A stretch of DNA of 64,000 nt. Origin: Bacteroidales bacterium UBA6267 (lineage in GTDB: Bacteria; Bacteroidota; Bacteroidia; Bacteroidales; UBA1556). A program made the position numbers and the translations under genes. The DNA is taken from NCBI GenBank assembly GCA_002440745.1, contig DJVB01000042.1, positions 104,779 to 168,778 on the forward strand, read 5' to 3'. The notes beneath the pieces were generated by a model. It was not told where the DNA came from, did no database searches, and worked only from the letters and a program-made list of their open reading frames with translations. Below, piece after piece: positions 39,619 through 48,455 of this stretch (position 1 is the stretch's first letter; each line of letters begins with the position of its first letter).

Positions 39619-40851
39619 TTTAATATTCGGAATCGAAAATGGCAATTCTTTCATAAACGTGCATTCTCCAAGAGAATCGACTTTGAGGATGAAGTATTTC
39701 CCGTTATGTGATAATTCAATATCGTTATAAAAACCAACGACTATTAAACCATCATCAGAAGTTGGTGCAATGGAGTAAATCTGATACATCATACTGTCTT
39801 TTCCGTAGTATTTAATCCATTGCGGATTTAAATTTAGGTCAAATTTTCCAATACCGATGAAATTCCGTTCTGGATTGAACATCCAGTCATATCCATGCCC
39901 CATTTTTAGCCAGGAGAAAAAGAGACTTGTTGAGTCTTTATTAAATATTATCGTACTTCCTGCACTGGGATGCATTACGGTATCCGGAATATCAATCAAA
40001 TAATAGTTATATGGATTTCCAATCGAATCCATGGTTTTGATAAATAGTATTTCATAATCTGGGTTGTATCCTGAATAATACGCTCCATTTTTATACCCGA
40101 TTATGGCTATTGTAGTATCATTTAGCATATAATGATAATTAAATCTGGTTGCCCCTGTGTCAATTCTTATTCGTTTTTTTAGATTCCAATCATAATCAAA
40201 ATAATCCATGGAATAAGTCAATCGTAACGTAAGAATATATTGTTTGTTTATTGACATATCGGATAAACTATTATGAAAAGCTAAATCCTGAGTTTCTATA
40301 AAACCAAGTGAATCTAAGTCTTTGGAGATTCTATACAGGTAATCATGAGGTTTAAAGATGCCGGGAAAGGAATAATGAGAATATATCCATCCTAATATGA
40401 TGTAATCTCCTTGATGATCAATTATAACCTCACGTCCCATGTTTTCAGCAGTATCCTTAATGGTAAAATACTTTTTACCAACTACGTCAAAATTATGATT
40501 GATATCCATAATCAATAGTTTTGTTGTTAAAACCTCGGAATAACTCATAAATAAGCGAATGGTTGCGGCATCAGGAAAATCAATATGAAAAATATAGTTT
40601 AAATTAGTATCAGTACTACTAAAAGAATCCACAACATTTCCCCAACTATCCATTTTGTATAGTAATGAATGTGCAGGTAATGATGAGCTAGCATTAGTCC
40701 CAAAACCGCCTATATAGCAATAACCATTATATTCGGTAACATAATATAAACTTGAAACATCGTAATAATCTGAATGGTCGAATAGAGTGCCTTGGCTTTT
40801 TACATTGTATATCACCATTAGTAAAAATGCAAAAAATACAGTTTTCTTCAT
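39391..40851 (-). CDS. T9SS type A sorting domain-containing protein (KKT family, member 3)
   Basis: A 486-residue paralogue of the genes at 34099 and 35826. Signal peptide 1-19 (ends YNVKSQ); body landmarks FDHSDYYDVSSLYYVTEY, LYKMDSWGNVVDSFSSTD, KYFTIKDTAENMGREVIIDH, WIKYYGKDSMMYQIYSIAPT, LKVDSLGECTFMKELPF; common sorting cassette at the end. Its N-terminal third resembles member 1 and its middle resembles member 2. First gene of the array. It has a full promoter/leader repeat (40996-40989) and no other gene between that and glyA. Function unknown. Confidence 0.86.
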   Translation of the reverse strand: MKKTVFFAFLLMVIYNVKSQGTLFDHSDYYDVSSLYYVTEYNGYCYIGGFGTNASSSLPAHSLLYKMDSWGNVVDSFSSTDTNLNYIFHIDFPDAATIRLFMSYSEVLTTKLLIMDINHNFDVVGKKYFTIKDTAENMGREVIIDHQGDYIILGWIYSHYSFPGIFKPHDYLYRISKDLDSLGFIETQDLAFHNSLSDMSINKQYILTLRLTYSMDYFDYDWNLKKRIRIDTGATRFNYHYMLNDTTIAIIGYKNGAYYSGYNPDYEILFIKTMDSIGNPYNYYLIDIPDTVMHPSAGSTIIFNKDSTSLFFSWLKMGHGYDWMFNPERNFIGIGKFDLNLNPQWIKYYGKDSMMYQIYSIAPTSDDGLIVVGFYNDIELSHNGKYFILKVDSLGECTFMKELPFSIPNIKVYPNPATTHITIDWQQPNAESVSLQIFSSTGRLVQSFDQVRAGQELSVEQLSPGIYLLEGLTAKGQRFVGKFVKE

Positions 40852-40916
40852 AGCTTAATTATTTTAGTAATTAATATTATAACTCTCTGACTTATAAACC
40901 ATCCATAAAATCCTTC

Positions 40917-40996
40917 GGGAATCAGTCAAACTCGAATCTATGTAAATGTTGTGATTCATGCGCAATTAATGTAGCGATTTAAGAAAGCCAAAGATA
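40917..40996 (-). promoter_or_regulatory. Promoter/leader repeat, copy 7
   Basis: TATCTTTG at 40996-40989 with the full NHNIYIDSSLTDSRRILWM leader ORF, upstream of the gene starting at 40851. Confidence 0.75.
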
Positions 40997-41113
40997 GTAA
41001 TTTTTTAAAATGCAAGGAAAAAAATCATAAAACTTAAGAATTTTAAATTCCACTAACTCTAATTTCCCATTAAAATATTCTAAATATCAAAGGCACCACA
41101 TCTTACAACACAA

Positions 41114-41144
41114 AAAAGGCAACTCGATTAACGAATTGCCTTTT
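41114..41144 (-). terminator. Intrinsic terminator of glyA
   Basis: AAAAGGCAA (41114-41122) pairs with TTGCCTTTT (41136-41144), with further TCG/CGA pairing inside. On the minus strand it is followed by a run of T. Confidence 0.82.
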
Positions 41145-41169
41145 CATTTACAGTAGGTATATACCTAAA

Positions 41170-42450
41170 TTAATAAGCAAACATGGGAAACTGATGCATC
41201 ATTTCGTTTACACGTTTTTTGACTGAAGCTATGATTTCTTCATTTTCAATATTCATAATAACCTCATCGATAAAGCTTACAATTTGAGGAATATGTTCTT
41301 CTTTCAAACCGCGAGTTGTGATAGCGGGAGTGCCAACACGCAAACCGGAAGTTTGGAAAGGGGAACGACTATCGAAGGGAACCATATTTTTATTGATGGT
41401 AATATCGGCTTTAACGAGTGTATTTTCCACCATTTTACCGGTGATTTCAGGAGCTTTTGAACGTAAATCAATCAACATGGAATGATTATCTGTACCACCA
41501 GAAATGACTTTATAGCCCCTTTTTATAAACTCATCTGCCATCACACGTGCATTCTTTTGCATTTGAATGGCATAATCGAGAAAACTATCGGAAAGTGCCT
41601 CACCGAATGCAACTGCCTTAGCAGCAATAATATGCTCAAGAGGGCCACCTTGTTGTCCGGGAAAAACAGCAAAATCGAGCACTGCCGACATCATTTTTAT
41701 TTCACCTTTTGGCGTTGTAAGTCCCCATGGATTTTCAAAATCTTTACCCATCATTATCATTCCACCACGTGGTCCGCGAAGGGTTTTGTGGGTAGTTGTG
41801 GTCACAATATGACAATGTGGAAGCGGGTCGGTAAGCAATCCTTTGGCAATTAAACCTGCAGGATGAGCGATATCGGCCATCAGCAGAGCCCCAACCTTAT
41901 CGGCAATTTGTCGCATGCGTGCATAATCCCAGTCGCGACTATAAGCAGAAGCACCTGCAATGATGAGCTTTGGCTGATGTTTTTCGGCAAGCATTTCCAT
42001 CTCGTCATAATCAACCCGACCGGTATCCTCCTTAACATGATAATGAACTGAGTTAAAATTCACCCCCGAATGATTTACAGGACTGCCGTGAGAAAGGTGT
42101 CCGCCATGAGCCAAATCAAGACCAAGAAAAGTGTCGCCGGGTTTCAAGCAGGCAAAGAAAACTGCTGCATTTGCCTGAGCTCCGCTATGTGGTTGAACAT
42201 TTACCCATTCGGCACCAAAAAGCGCTTTAGCTCTATCAATGGCCAATTGCTCTGTTTGGTCAACTATCTGACAACCACCATAATAACGCTTTCCGGGATA
42301 CCCCTCAGCATATTTATTGGTCAAAACTGAGCCCATAGCTTCCATAACCTGATCGCTGACAAAATTCTCTGATGCAATTAATTCAATGCCATCAAATTGA
42401 CGATCTTGTTCATCCTCGATTAAATCAAAAATCTGATAATCTCTTTCCAT
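41170..42450 (-). CDS. glyA: Serine hydroxymethyltransferase
   Basis: A 426-residue cytosolic PLP enzyme interconverting serine and glycine with tetrahydrofolate, feeding one-carbon units to purine and thymidylate synthesis. Landmarks: ELIASENFVSDQVMEAMGS near the N-terminus, NKYAEGYPGKRYYGGC, SGAQANAAVF, DIAHPAGLIAKGLL, and the Schiff-base lysine in TTTHKTLRGPRGGMIM. Length and motifs are typical. A -7 promoter box lies 47 bases upstream and a strong terminator follows, so it is probably monocistronic. Confidence 0.98.
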   Translation of the reverse strand: MERDYQIFDLIEDEQDRQFDGIELIASENFVSDQVMEAMGSVLTNKYAEGYPGKRYYGGCQIVDQTEQLAIDRAKALFGAEWVNVQPHSGAQANAAVFFACLKPGDTFLGLDLAHGGHLSHGSPVNHSGVNFNSVHYHVKEDTGRVDYDEMEMLAEKHQPKLIIAGASAYSRDWDYARMRQIADKVGALLMADIAHPAGLIAKGLLTDPLPHCHIVTTTTHKTLRGPRGGMIMMGKDFENPWGLTTPKGEIKMMSAVLDFAVFPGQQGGPLEHIIAAKAVAFGEALSDSFLDYAIQMQKNARVMADEFIKRGYKVISGGTDNHSMLIDLRSKAPEITGKMVENTLVKADITINKNMVPFDSRSPFQTSGLRVGTPAITTRGLKEEHIPQIVSFIDEVIMNIENEEIIASVKKRVNEMMHQFPMFAY

Positions 42451-42496
42451 AATATTTAATTGTTTAGACTGTTTCCACGAAATACAAAAAGTGAAG

Positions 42497-42504
42497 CAAA
42501 AATA
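42497..42504 (-). promoter_or_regulatory. -7 box TATTTTTG of glyA
   Basis: TAnnTTTG match on the minus strand, 47 bases before the start. Confidence 0.5.
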
Positions 42505-42586
42505 AAAATTAATTATCTATCGTAAACCGTTTTGCTTCATTATATTTACTTAATAACTTATGAGAATATTCAATTTAAGGTTAAAA

Positions 42587-43594
42587 TTACACATGTAAAA
42601 TCTTAAATACCAACTCCTTAAATATAGCACCATCATCCATACCGGTGGTCTCCCAACCTTTTGTTTTCATATCATAATACCGAAGAAAACCAATGATTTT
42701 AACCAATTTAGGAAAAGGATAATTTCTAACGGCATCCATAAATTCTTTAACAAAATAAGGATTAACGGACAATGCTGAGGCCACCGACCGAGGGCTTTTG
42801 TCATCTAAAGCATGGATAGTCAATAGATTAACAAAATAATTGTAAAGCATTGGAATAACCATCACCGCAGGATACTTTCGAGGGTCAGAAGCAAAATAAA
42901 AAACAATTTGATTTGCCTTAAAAACATCCTTTCGACCAAGAGCGCGCTGCAATTCAAACACATTAAAATCTTTGCTAATACCTATATTTTCCTCAATATG
43001 AGAAGGTTCTATTTTAGTTCCTTTGGGCAGTGAGATAAAAAGTTTTTCCAACTCATTGGAAATCCGGTTTAAATCGGCACCTAAATTTTCGGCGAGCATT
43101 TGCGCCCCTTCAGGCCCGATTGAATAACCTTCGGCCTTAAGATGAGTTTCTATCCAAGCAGGTATCTTATCATCATACAAAGGTTTAGCTTCAAAAACAA
43201 TATGTTTCTTTTTTAAGGTTTGTCCAAGCTTTTTACGGCCATCTATTTTTCCATGTTTATGACAAAGCACCAAAATAGTTGACGGCTGAGGTTTCTCGGC
43301 ATAAGCCACAAGCTCATCCATATTTTTCAGATTTTGCGCCTCCTTCACCAAAATAACCTGATGATTAGCCATCATGGGATATCGCCGCGCCATAGCCACT
43401 AAATTGGCAATATCGATGTCGCGGCCATAAACAACCGTTTGATTAAACTCCTTTTCATCCGCCGTTAAAACATTGTCAGAGATTGCATTACAAAGCTGAT
43501 CGATAAAATAATCTTCCTCCCCATGAAGCAGATAAATCGGATGAAAAACCTTATTTTTAATATTTTTCAATAAGTCGCTATAATTCGATTCCAT
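42587..43594 (-). CDS. holA: DNA polymerase III subunit delta
   Basis: A 335-residue clamp-loader subunit that opens the sliding clamp during replication. N-terminal AAA-like domain: PIYLLHGEEDYFIDQL, VVYGRDIDIANLVAMARRYPMM, VILVKEAQNLKNMDEL. Lid and collar: LAENLGADLNRISNELEKL, VFELQRALGRKDVFKA and YDMKTKGWE near the end. Length is normal for the family. Its start ATG shares one base with the stop codon of the AMP nucleosidase gene, indicating one transcript. Confidence 0.93.
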   Translation of the reverse strand: MESNYSDLLKNIKNKVFHPIYLLHGEEDYFIDQLCNAISDNVLTADEKEFNQTVVYGRDIDIANLVAMARRYPMMANHQVILVKEAQNLKNMDELVAYAEKPQPSTILVLCHKHGKIDGRKKLGQTLKKKHIVFEAKPLYDDKIPAWIETHLKAEGYSIGPEGAQMLAENLGADLNRISNELEKLFISLPKGTKIEPSHIEENIGISKDFNVFELQRALGRKDVFKANQIVFYFASDPRKYPAVMVIPMLYNYFVNLLTIHALDDKSPRSVASALSVNPYFVKEFMDAVRNYPFPKLVKIIGFLRYYDMKTKGWETTGMDDGAIFKELVFKILHV

Positions 43595-44364
43595 TAATCA
43601 AAGATTAGGTGTTTAACGGTCAAGTCATTTTTCTCGAGCATTTTCAAAGCGTTGATTCCAATGGAAATATGATTATGCACAAAGGCATCTGTGACCTTTT
43701 TATCACTCTGCTCTGTTTTTATTCCACTGGAAATCATTGGTTGGTCCGACACTAAAAGTAGCGCACCTGTTGGAATTTGATTATGAAAACCAACCGTAAA
43801 AATAGTGGCAGTTTCCATATCAATGCCCATAGCGCGGGTTTTCTTCAAGTATTTTTTAAACTTTTCATCAAATTCCCAAACCCTGCGGTTAGTGGTATAA
43901 ACTGTACCGGTCCAATAATCGCGATTATGCTCGCGGATGGAAGCTGAAGTAACTTTTTGTAAAGCAAAAGCAGGCAATGCAGGCACTTCCGGTGGAAAAT
44001 AATCTTCAGAAGTTCCTTCACCTCGAATAGCGGCAATGGGTAGAATTAAATCCCCTAAATCATTCTTCTTCTTCAATCCACCACATTTTCCAAGAAATAA
44101 AACTGCTTGGGGACTGATTGCAGACAGCAAATCCATGATAGTGGCGGCATTAGCCGAGCCCATTCCAAAATTTATCATGGTGATATTTCCGGCAGTAATG
44201 CTTGGCATCGACTTATCCAACCCCACAATTTCGCCACCGGCCAACTCCTTAAAAACCTCAAGATAATGGGAAAAATTGGTCAGTAAAATATACTTCCCAA
44301 AGGTCTCTAAAGGCTTGCCCGTATATCGCGGCAACCAATTTTTTACAATCTCATCTTTAGTCAT
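43594..44364 (-). CDS. amn: AMP nucleosidase
   Basis: A 256-residue enzyme of the nucleoside phosphorylase/AMN fold that cleaves AMP to adenine and ribose 5-phosphate. Landmarks: KNWLPRYTGKPLETFGKYIL at the N-terminus, NFGMGSANAATIMDLL, LFLGKCGGLKK, AIRGEGTSEDYFPPEVPALP, AMGIDMETATIFTVG and LLLVSDQPM. This is the short form usual in Bacteroidota, not the ~480-residue E. coli form. First gene of an operon with holA, with a 165-base leader from the promoter at 44538-44531. Confidence 0.93.
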   Translation of the reverse strand: MTKDEIVKNWLPRYTGKPLETFGKYILLTNFSHYLEVFKELAGGEIVGLDKSMPSITAGNITMINFGMGSANAATIMDLLSAISPQAVLFLGKCGGLKKKNDLGDLILPIAAIRGEGTSEDYFPPEVPALPAFALQKVTSASIREHNRDYWTGTVYTTNRRVWEFDEKFKKYLKKTRAMGIDMETATIFTVGFHNQIPTGALLLVSDQPMISSGIKTEQSDKKVTDAFVHNHISIGINALKMLEKNDLTVKHLIFD

Positions 44365-44485
44365 AATATATTCAAAACATGTTACTTACATAAATTTCAA
44401 TTCAGCATTTCAACCTTCCGTTGAGTTATGATTTCCAACCGTAGGAATTTGAATCAAGCCGTAAAAGTATTCGGTGAAATTCAAA

Positions 44486-44511
44486 AAAATTCATAAAAAA
44501 GTATGAATTTT
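44486..44511 (-). other. Hairpin in the amn-holA leader
   Basis: AAAATTCATA (44486-44495) pairs perfectly with TATGAATTTT (44502-44511) around a 6-base loop. On the minus strand it is followed by TTTG. It could attenuate the operon. Confidence 0.35.
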
Positions 44512-44530
44512 CATCGAAAAAAATCAACTG

Positions 44531-44538
44531 CAAATATA
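44531..44538 (-). promoter_or_regulatory. -7 box TATATTTG of amn-holA
   Basis: Exact TAnnTTTG match followed by CAG, in the divergent gap with murB. Confidence 0.55.
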
Positions 44539-44591
44539 GACAATGAAACGGTGGGGAGCTTATCAAACAGTTAGAAATGTGGAAATATTTC

Positions 44592-44599
44592 TACTTTTG
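44592..44599 (+). promoter_or_regulatory. -7 box TACTTTTG of murB
   Basis: Exact TAnnTTTG match, 18 bases before the start at 44618, so the leader is very short. Confidence 0.6.
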
Positions 44600-44617
44600 C
44601 TGCATAATTGAATACGC

Positions 44618-45634
44618 ATGAGAATAGAAAGAGACTTTCCACTGCAGCCATATAACTCCTTTGGCATCAATGCTAAATGTTCGGTTTTTGTTGAAATTGA
44701 AGACATTTTAGATTATAGATTACTCATTGATAAACCAAAGATTTTTACACCACCCTATTATATTCTTGGAGGTGGAAATAACAGTCTATTTAAAAGTGAT
44801 TTTGAGGGTAATATCATCAAAATCAGCAATAAAGGACTCAAAGTTTTGGAAGACAGTCCTGAATTTCGCATCATTGAAGTAGGAGCCGGCGAAGACTGGA
44901 ACGATTTGGTTAATTATTGCATTCAAAACCATTTGTATGGAATTGAAAATCTGATAGATATTCCAGGAAATGTTGGATCAGCACCCATTCAAAACATTGG
45001 AGCGTATGGAGCTGAGGTGTCCACAGTGATAGAAAAGGTGCATTTTTTTGAAGTCAAAACCGGAAAAAAAGGAAGTTTTACCAATGCAGAATGTCAATTT
45101 AGTTACCGAAACAGTATTTTCAAAAACGATTATCGGCAACAATTAATTATCAGTAGTGTCATTTTCCGATTAGCCAAAAACGGCCAATTAAACACAAGCT
45201 ATGGAGATATAAATCAAACACTTAACAAATTAGATCGAACTCCAACTTTGAAAGACCTTGCTCATGCAGTTTCGCAGATTAGAGCTTCGAAATTGCCTGA
45301 CCCCAAGAAAATTGGGAATGCAGGGAGTTTCTTTAAAAATCCCATTGTAAATCAAGAAAAATTGAACGATTTACTAAAAGAACATCCAAATATTATTTAT
45401 TATCCAATTAATAATAAAGAGTTTAAGTTAGCTGCCGGTTGGTTGATTGACCAAGCAGGTTGGAAAGGAAAGCAAATTGAAAACGCAGCAGTGCATAGCA
45501 AACAAGCCCTTGTGCTGATAAATGCAACAGGCGAGGCAAGCGGGGAAGAAATTATGCAGTTGGCCAACAGTATCATTGAAGATATTAAGCGGAAATATGA
45601 TGTTGTGCTTGAGCCTGAGGTAAATATCGTATAG
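44618..45634 (+). CDS. murB: UDP-N-acetylenolpyruvoylglucosamine reductase
   Basis: A 338-residue FAD enzyme that reduces the enolpyruvyl group to make UDP-N-acetylmuramate for peptidoglycan. Landmarks: PLQPYNSFGI at the start, FAD-binding YILGGGNNSLFK, IENLIDIPGNVGSAPIQNIGAYGAE, FSYRNSIFK, the catalytic Ser in NAGSFFKNP, and AAGWLIDQAGWKGKQ with AVHSKQALVLIN near the end. It has the extra segment of the E. coli type I enzyme. Single gene with its own promoter; a hairpin with a T-rich flank follows. Confidence 0.96.
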   Translation: MRIERDFPLQPYNSFGINAKCSVFVEIEDILDYRLLIDKPKIFTPPYYILGGGNNSLFKSDFEGNIIKISNKGLKVLEDSPEFRIIEVGAGEDWNDLVNYCIQNHLYGIENLIDIPGNVGSAPIQNIGAYGAEVSTVIEKVHFFEVKTGKKGSFTNAECQFSYRNSIFKNDYRQQLIISSVIFRLAKNGQLNTSYGDINQTLNKLDRTPTLKDLAHAVSQIRASKLPDPKKIGNAGSFFKNPIVNQEKLNDLLKEHPNIIYYPINNKEFKLAAGWLIDQAGWKGKQIENAAVHSKQALVLINATGEASGEEIMQLANSIIEDIKRKYDVVLEPEVNIV

Positions 45635-45757
45635 TGAGGTTATACTGGTTTTGCAAACCACTCATTCACAATTAGCAAACTTCTTTTTTTGCGAATCACG
45701 GAAGCCTAACCTAAACGAATTTTTAGAACTCCCATTGTCGAATATTTATTAAAAAAA

Positions 45758-45783
45758 ACTGCCTGAAAAAGGAATCAGACAGT
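45758..45783 (-). terminator. Intrinsic terminator of the alkaline phosphatase gene, possibly bidirectional
   Basis: ACTGCCTGA pairs with TCAGACAGT with one mismatch. On the minus strand eight T follow. On the plus strand a weaker T-rich stretch follows, so it may also end murB transcripts. Confidence 0.7.
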
Positions 45784-45905
45784 TAGTTATTTTTAATCGC
45801 AATAGACTAATAATGAAATGCTTATCTTACGGAAATAGAGAATTCTTTTGAAATAAGAAATTTAAAAGTCAATTATTTAAGTTATCCTAAATTTATGCCC
45901 TTAAA

Positions 45906-47021
45906 CTACTTGTTTTCAACAGTTTTAATCATTTTTGCATAGATTTCATTATTCTGGTAGAAGCCTCTGAATAATTCAGAGCCCGGGCCAAAAGCCAAAA
46001 CAGGAATCAAAGCGGCACTATGACCTGAGGTGGCGAAAGACGGGTCGATAACATTATAATCACCTTTCATACCTTCAGCATGACTTGCAGAAAGGGTAAA
46101 TCCACCTGTTTCGTGATCGGCCAAAACGATAACCAACGTATTACCATCTTTCTCGGCAAAATCCATAGCCACACCTATAACTTTATCAAAATCAAGCATT
46201 TCTGCAACAAGATAATCTTTATTATTATCATGTCCGGCCCAGTCGATTTGCGAACCTTCAACCATTAAGAAAAATGGAGAATCACCGGCGGATAAATACT
46301 CAATGGCTTTGGAAGTTGCTTTTGGTAAAAAATCGCCTCTGTTTTCAGTCATGGCAGGCATTGCATTGGGTGCCATTAAAAAACCATATTTTTTCTGAGC
46401 ATCGAAATTCTTGTCTAACGACATGGTATCTATCTCAAAACCAAAGGCTTTTAAACTATCCATGTAGTTTATGCCATCTTCACGCCTTAGGAAATAATCC
46501 GTACCACCTGCGGCAAAGAAATCCACTTCAGAATGAACTAACTGCACCGCAATTTCATCATACATCTTGCGACTTTTGACATGCGAATAAAACACTGCAG
46601 GTGTGGCATGAGTGATTTGAGATGTGGCAACTACGCCTGCCTTATAGTTCATTTTCGACAAATACTCCACAATATTTGTTCGACTCAACGAATCCATTCC
46701 AACACCTATGGCACCATTATAAGTTTTTTCACCAATTGCGAACGCGGAGCCACCTGCACCGGAATCTGTTACCTTATGGCTGGCAGAGCTCGTATTTATA
46801 AAACCTATATTGTTGAAGCGCACTAAATTAGTGTTTTCAGCAAAGTAAAAAGAAGCTGACATTTGTGAGACTCCCATACCATCACCTATCAAAAGAATCA
46901 AATTGACAGGATTTGTTGCAACCGTTGTTGAATCAGCATTAGTGCCTTTGTTCGCATCTTTGTCGCCTGATTCACAAGAAAAAAGAGCAAAAGCAAGGAA
47001 TAAAAATAAAATGTTTCTCAT
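45906..47021 (-). CDS. Alkaline phosphatase, lipoprotein
   Basis: A 371-residue periplasmic or surface phosphomonoesterase. The N-terminus MRNILFLFLAFALFS precedes a lipobox Cys at residue 16, followed by an Asp/Lys/Ser/Thr-rich linker. Catalytic landmarks of the PhoA superfamily are present: LLIGDGMGVSQMS (metal Asp), the nucleophile Ser in VTDSGAGGSAFAIGEKTYNG, THATPAVFYSH, FLMVEGSQIDWAGHDNN and LADHETGGF. It is shorter than E. coli PhoA (about 450 residues). A -7 box lies 23 bases upstream. No Pho box is recognisable to me. Confidence 0.93.
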   Translation of the reverse strand: MRNILFLFLAFALFSCESGDKDANKGTNADSTTVATNPVNLILLIGDGMGVSQMSASFYFAENTNLVRFNNIGFINTSSASHKVTDSGAGGSAFAIGEKTYNGAIGVGMDSLSRTNIVEYLSKMNYKAGVVATSQITHATPAVFYSHVKSRKMYDEIAVQLVHSEVDFFAAGGTDYFLRREDGINYMDSLKAFGFEIDTMSLDKNFDAQKKYGFLMAPNAMPAMTENRGDFLPKATSKAIEYLSAGDSPFFLMVEGSQIDWAGHDNNKDYLVAEMLDFDKVIGVAMDFAEKDGNTLVIVLADHETGGFTLSASHAEGMKGDYNVIDPSFATSGHSAALIPVLAFGPGSELFRGFYQNNEIYAKMIKTVENK

Positions 47022-47043
47022 AGTTTTGAATATTAAATTTGAG

Positions 47044-47051
47044 CAAAATTA
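47044..47051 (-). promoter_or_regulatory. -7 box TAATTTTG of the alkaline phosphatase gene
   Basis: Exact TAnnTTTG match on the minus strand, 23 bases before the start. Confidence 0.55.
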
Positions 47052-47091
47052 AATAGTTTTTCACACTAAAAAATTATCAAATCTTTAAGTT

Positions 47092-47240
47092 GTTTGGGGT
47101 TTGTCCCTCCTTCGCCCATCTCCTTCGCCTATCTCCTTCGTCGAGGCTACGTAGATCAAGGGCTACGGAGGATAAATGTTTGTTGTTTGGGGTTTGTTGT
47201 TTGGTGTTTTTTGTTTGGTGTTTGGCGTTTGGGGTTTGTC
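47092..47240. repeat. GT-rich heptamer tract with TCCTTCGCC block
   Basis: Two heptamers (GTTTGGG GTTTGTC), then about 70 bases of TCCTTCGCCCATC-type units and GAGGCTACG, then nine uninterrupted heptamers (47178-47240) of GTTTGGT type. The same composite recurs at 63650-63790. Confidence 0.85.
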
Positions 47241-47341
47241 CCTACTTCGCCGAGGCTTCGTAGGGTAAATGTTTTTTGTTTGGTGTCTGGAAATCAACTA
47301 AATACTTTCTAATTATTATTCTCTACTTATTACTATCCTTT

Positions 47342-47523
47342 GCGCCAAGCTCCTTGCGCCCTGCTCCTTGCCATCCGCCCTCTGCTCCTTGCCCCATGCG
47401 CCCTGCCCCATGCGCCCTGCTCCTTGCCATCTGCACTCTGCACCTTGCCCCATGCGCCCTGCTCCTTGCCTTCTGCACTCTGCACCTTGCCCCATGCGCC
47501 CTGCTCCTTGCCTTCTGTCCTCT
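47342..47523. repeat. GC-rich heptamer tract, 26 units
   Basis: Exactly 26 consecutive heptamers without a phase slip, drawn from a small set (GCGCCCT, GCTCCTT, GCCCCAT, GCACTCT, GCACCTT, GCCTTCT, GTCCTCT). All start with G and most end in T. Confidence 0.92.
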
Positions 47524-47653
47524 GTTATTAAAGCTTATCTGGAGCGAAGCGGAAGAAAGCGGGTTAATTCGCCAAGATTTTACTGTATGATATTTATGCG
47601 ACAGGTATCTATGTTTTTTCTTTACCTTCGCATCGAATTTAATTTTTTATATC

Positions 47654-48445
47654 GTGCTTATTAAAGAATTACTAAACACTAACAGGGAACTAAAAATCAA
47701 AGCCTTAGAACTTTATTACAAAGCAAATGCAGGTCATATAGGAAGCACTTTGAGTTGTATTGATGTTCTTTCATCGGTTTTGTTGTACAAGATGAATCCT
47801 GAGGATGAGTTTATTTTGTCGAAAGGTCATGCAGCAGTGGCTCTTTATGTCACTTTGCATAAAAAAGGGTTGATAAGTGATTCAGAATTAAGCAAATACT
47901 ATATCGAAGGAACTCAATTGCCAGCGCATCCTGCACCAAATGCTATCAAAGGAATTCGGTTTGCTACAGGTAGTTTAGGGCATGGGCTTCCCATTGCCAC
48001 CGGAATTGCTAAATCGCGGAAAATCAACAAAAAAGCAGGGGAAATTTTCGTTTTGATGTCGGACGGAGAAACCAACGAAGGTACCACTTGGGAAGCTGCC
48101 CATTTTGCCACTTTTCACAAATTGGATAATCTTTTGGTCCTTATCGACAAAAACAAAATTCAAGGTATCGATTTAACTAACAAGGTCATAGGTGATACTT
48201 CTAATTTTAAGAAATATGAAAATATTGGTTTTGATGTAAAAGAAATCAATGGTCATAATTTGGTTGAAATTGTGAACACCATTGACGAAATCAGGAATCA
48301 ATTCAATGGCAGACCAAAGTTAATCATCGCCAACACTATTAAAGGTAAAGGGGTATCTTTTATGGAAAACACCGTGGATTGGCATTATTGGCCCATGAGC
48401 GAGGCACAATTTCAGCAGGCCATAACCGAAATTCGTAATTCATAA
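47654..48445 (+). CDS. Transketolase N-terminal subunit
   Basis: A 263-residue protein equal to the thiamine-diphosphate-binding half of transketolase. Landmarks: ALELYYKANAGHIGSTLSCID, EFILSKGHAAVALYVTL, FATGSLGHGLPIATGIA, the TPP motif LMSDGETNEGTTWEAA with the distal Asn in LLVLIDKNKIQG, and IANTIKGKGVSFME. Starts with GTG at 47654. Split transketolases normally have a C-terminal half encoded next door. None is found here, and the next gene is an epimerase 10 bases on. The MSDGE form is one I associate with transketolases of surface-sugar clusters. First gene of a five-gene operon. Confidence 0.88.
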   Translation: MLIKELLNTNRELKIKALELYYKANAGHIGSTLSCIDVLSSVLLYKMNPEDEFILSKGHAAVALYVTLHKKGLISDSELSKYYIEGTQLPAHPAPNAIKGIRFATGSLGHGLPIATGIAKSRKINKKAGEIFVLMSDGETNEGTTWEAAHFATFHKLDNLLVLIDKNKIQGIDLTNKVIGDTSNFKKYENIGFDVKEINGHNLVEIVNTIDEIRNQFNGRPKLIIANTIKGKGVSFMENTVDWHYWPMSEAQFQQAITEIRNS

Positions 48446-48455
48446 ATTTATGTAG

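Larger units (their letters stand above)
40852..41169. other. Intergenic region between glyA and the T9SS cargo array
   Basis: This 318-base gap holds the glyA terminator (41114-41144) and promoter/leader repeat copy 7 (40917-40996). The remaining ~110 bases between them are AT-rich with nothing I recognise. Confidence 0.6.
47022..47653. other. Repeat-rich intergenic region
   Basis: This 632-base gap holds the phosphatase promoter (47044-47051), GT-rich heptamer tracts (47092-47105, 47178-47240), blocks of TCCTTCGCC type between them, and a long GC-rich heptamer tract (47342-47523). Several reading frames cross it, but all follow the repeat and none looks like a protein. Confidence 0.75.

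Noticed and set aside
47094..47664. Several overlapping Cys/Pro/Ala/Leu-rich ORFs
   Set aside because: They translate GT and GC heptamer tracts in different frames and have no non-repeat domain. They also overlap the start of the transketolase gene.
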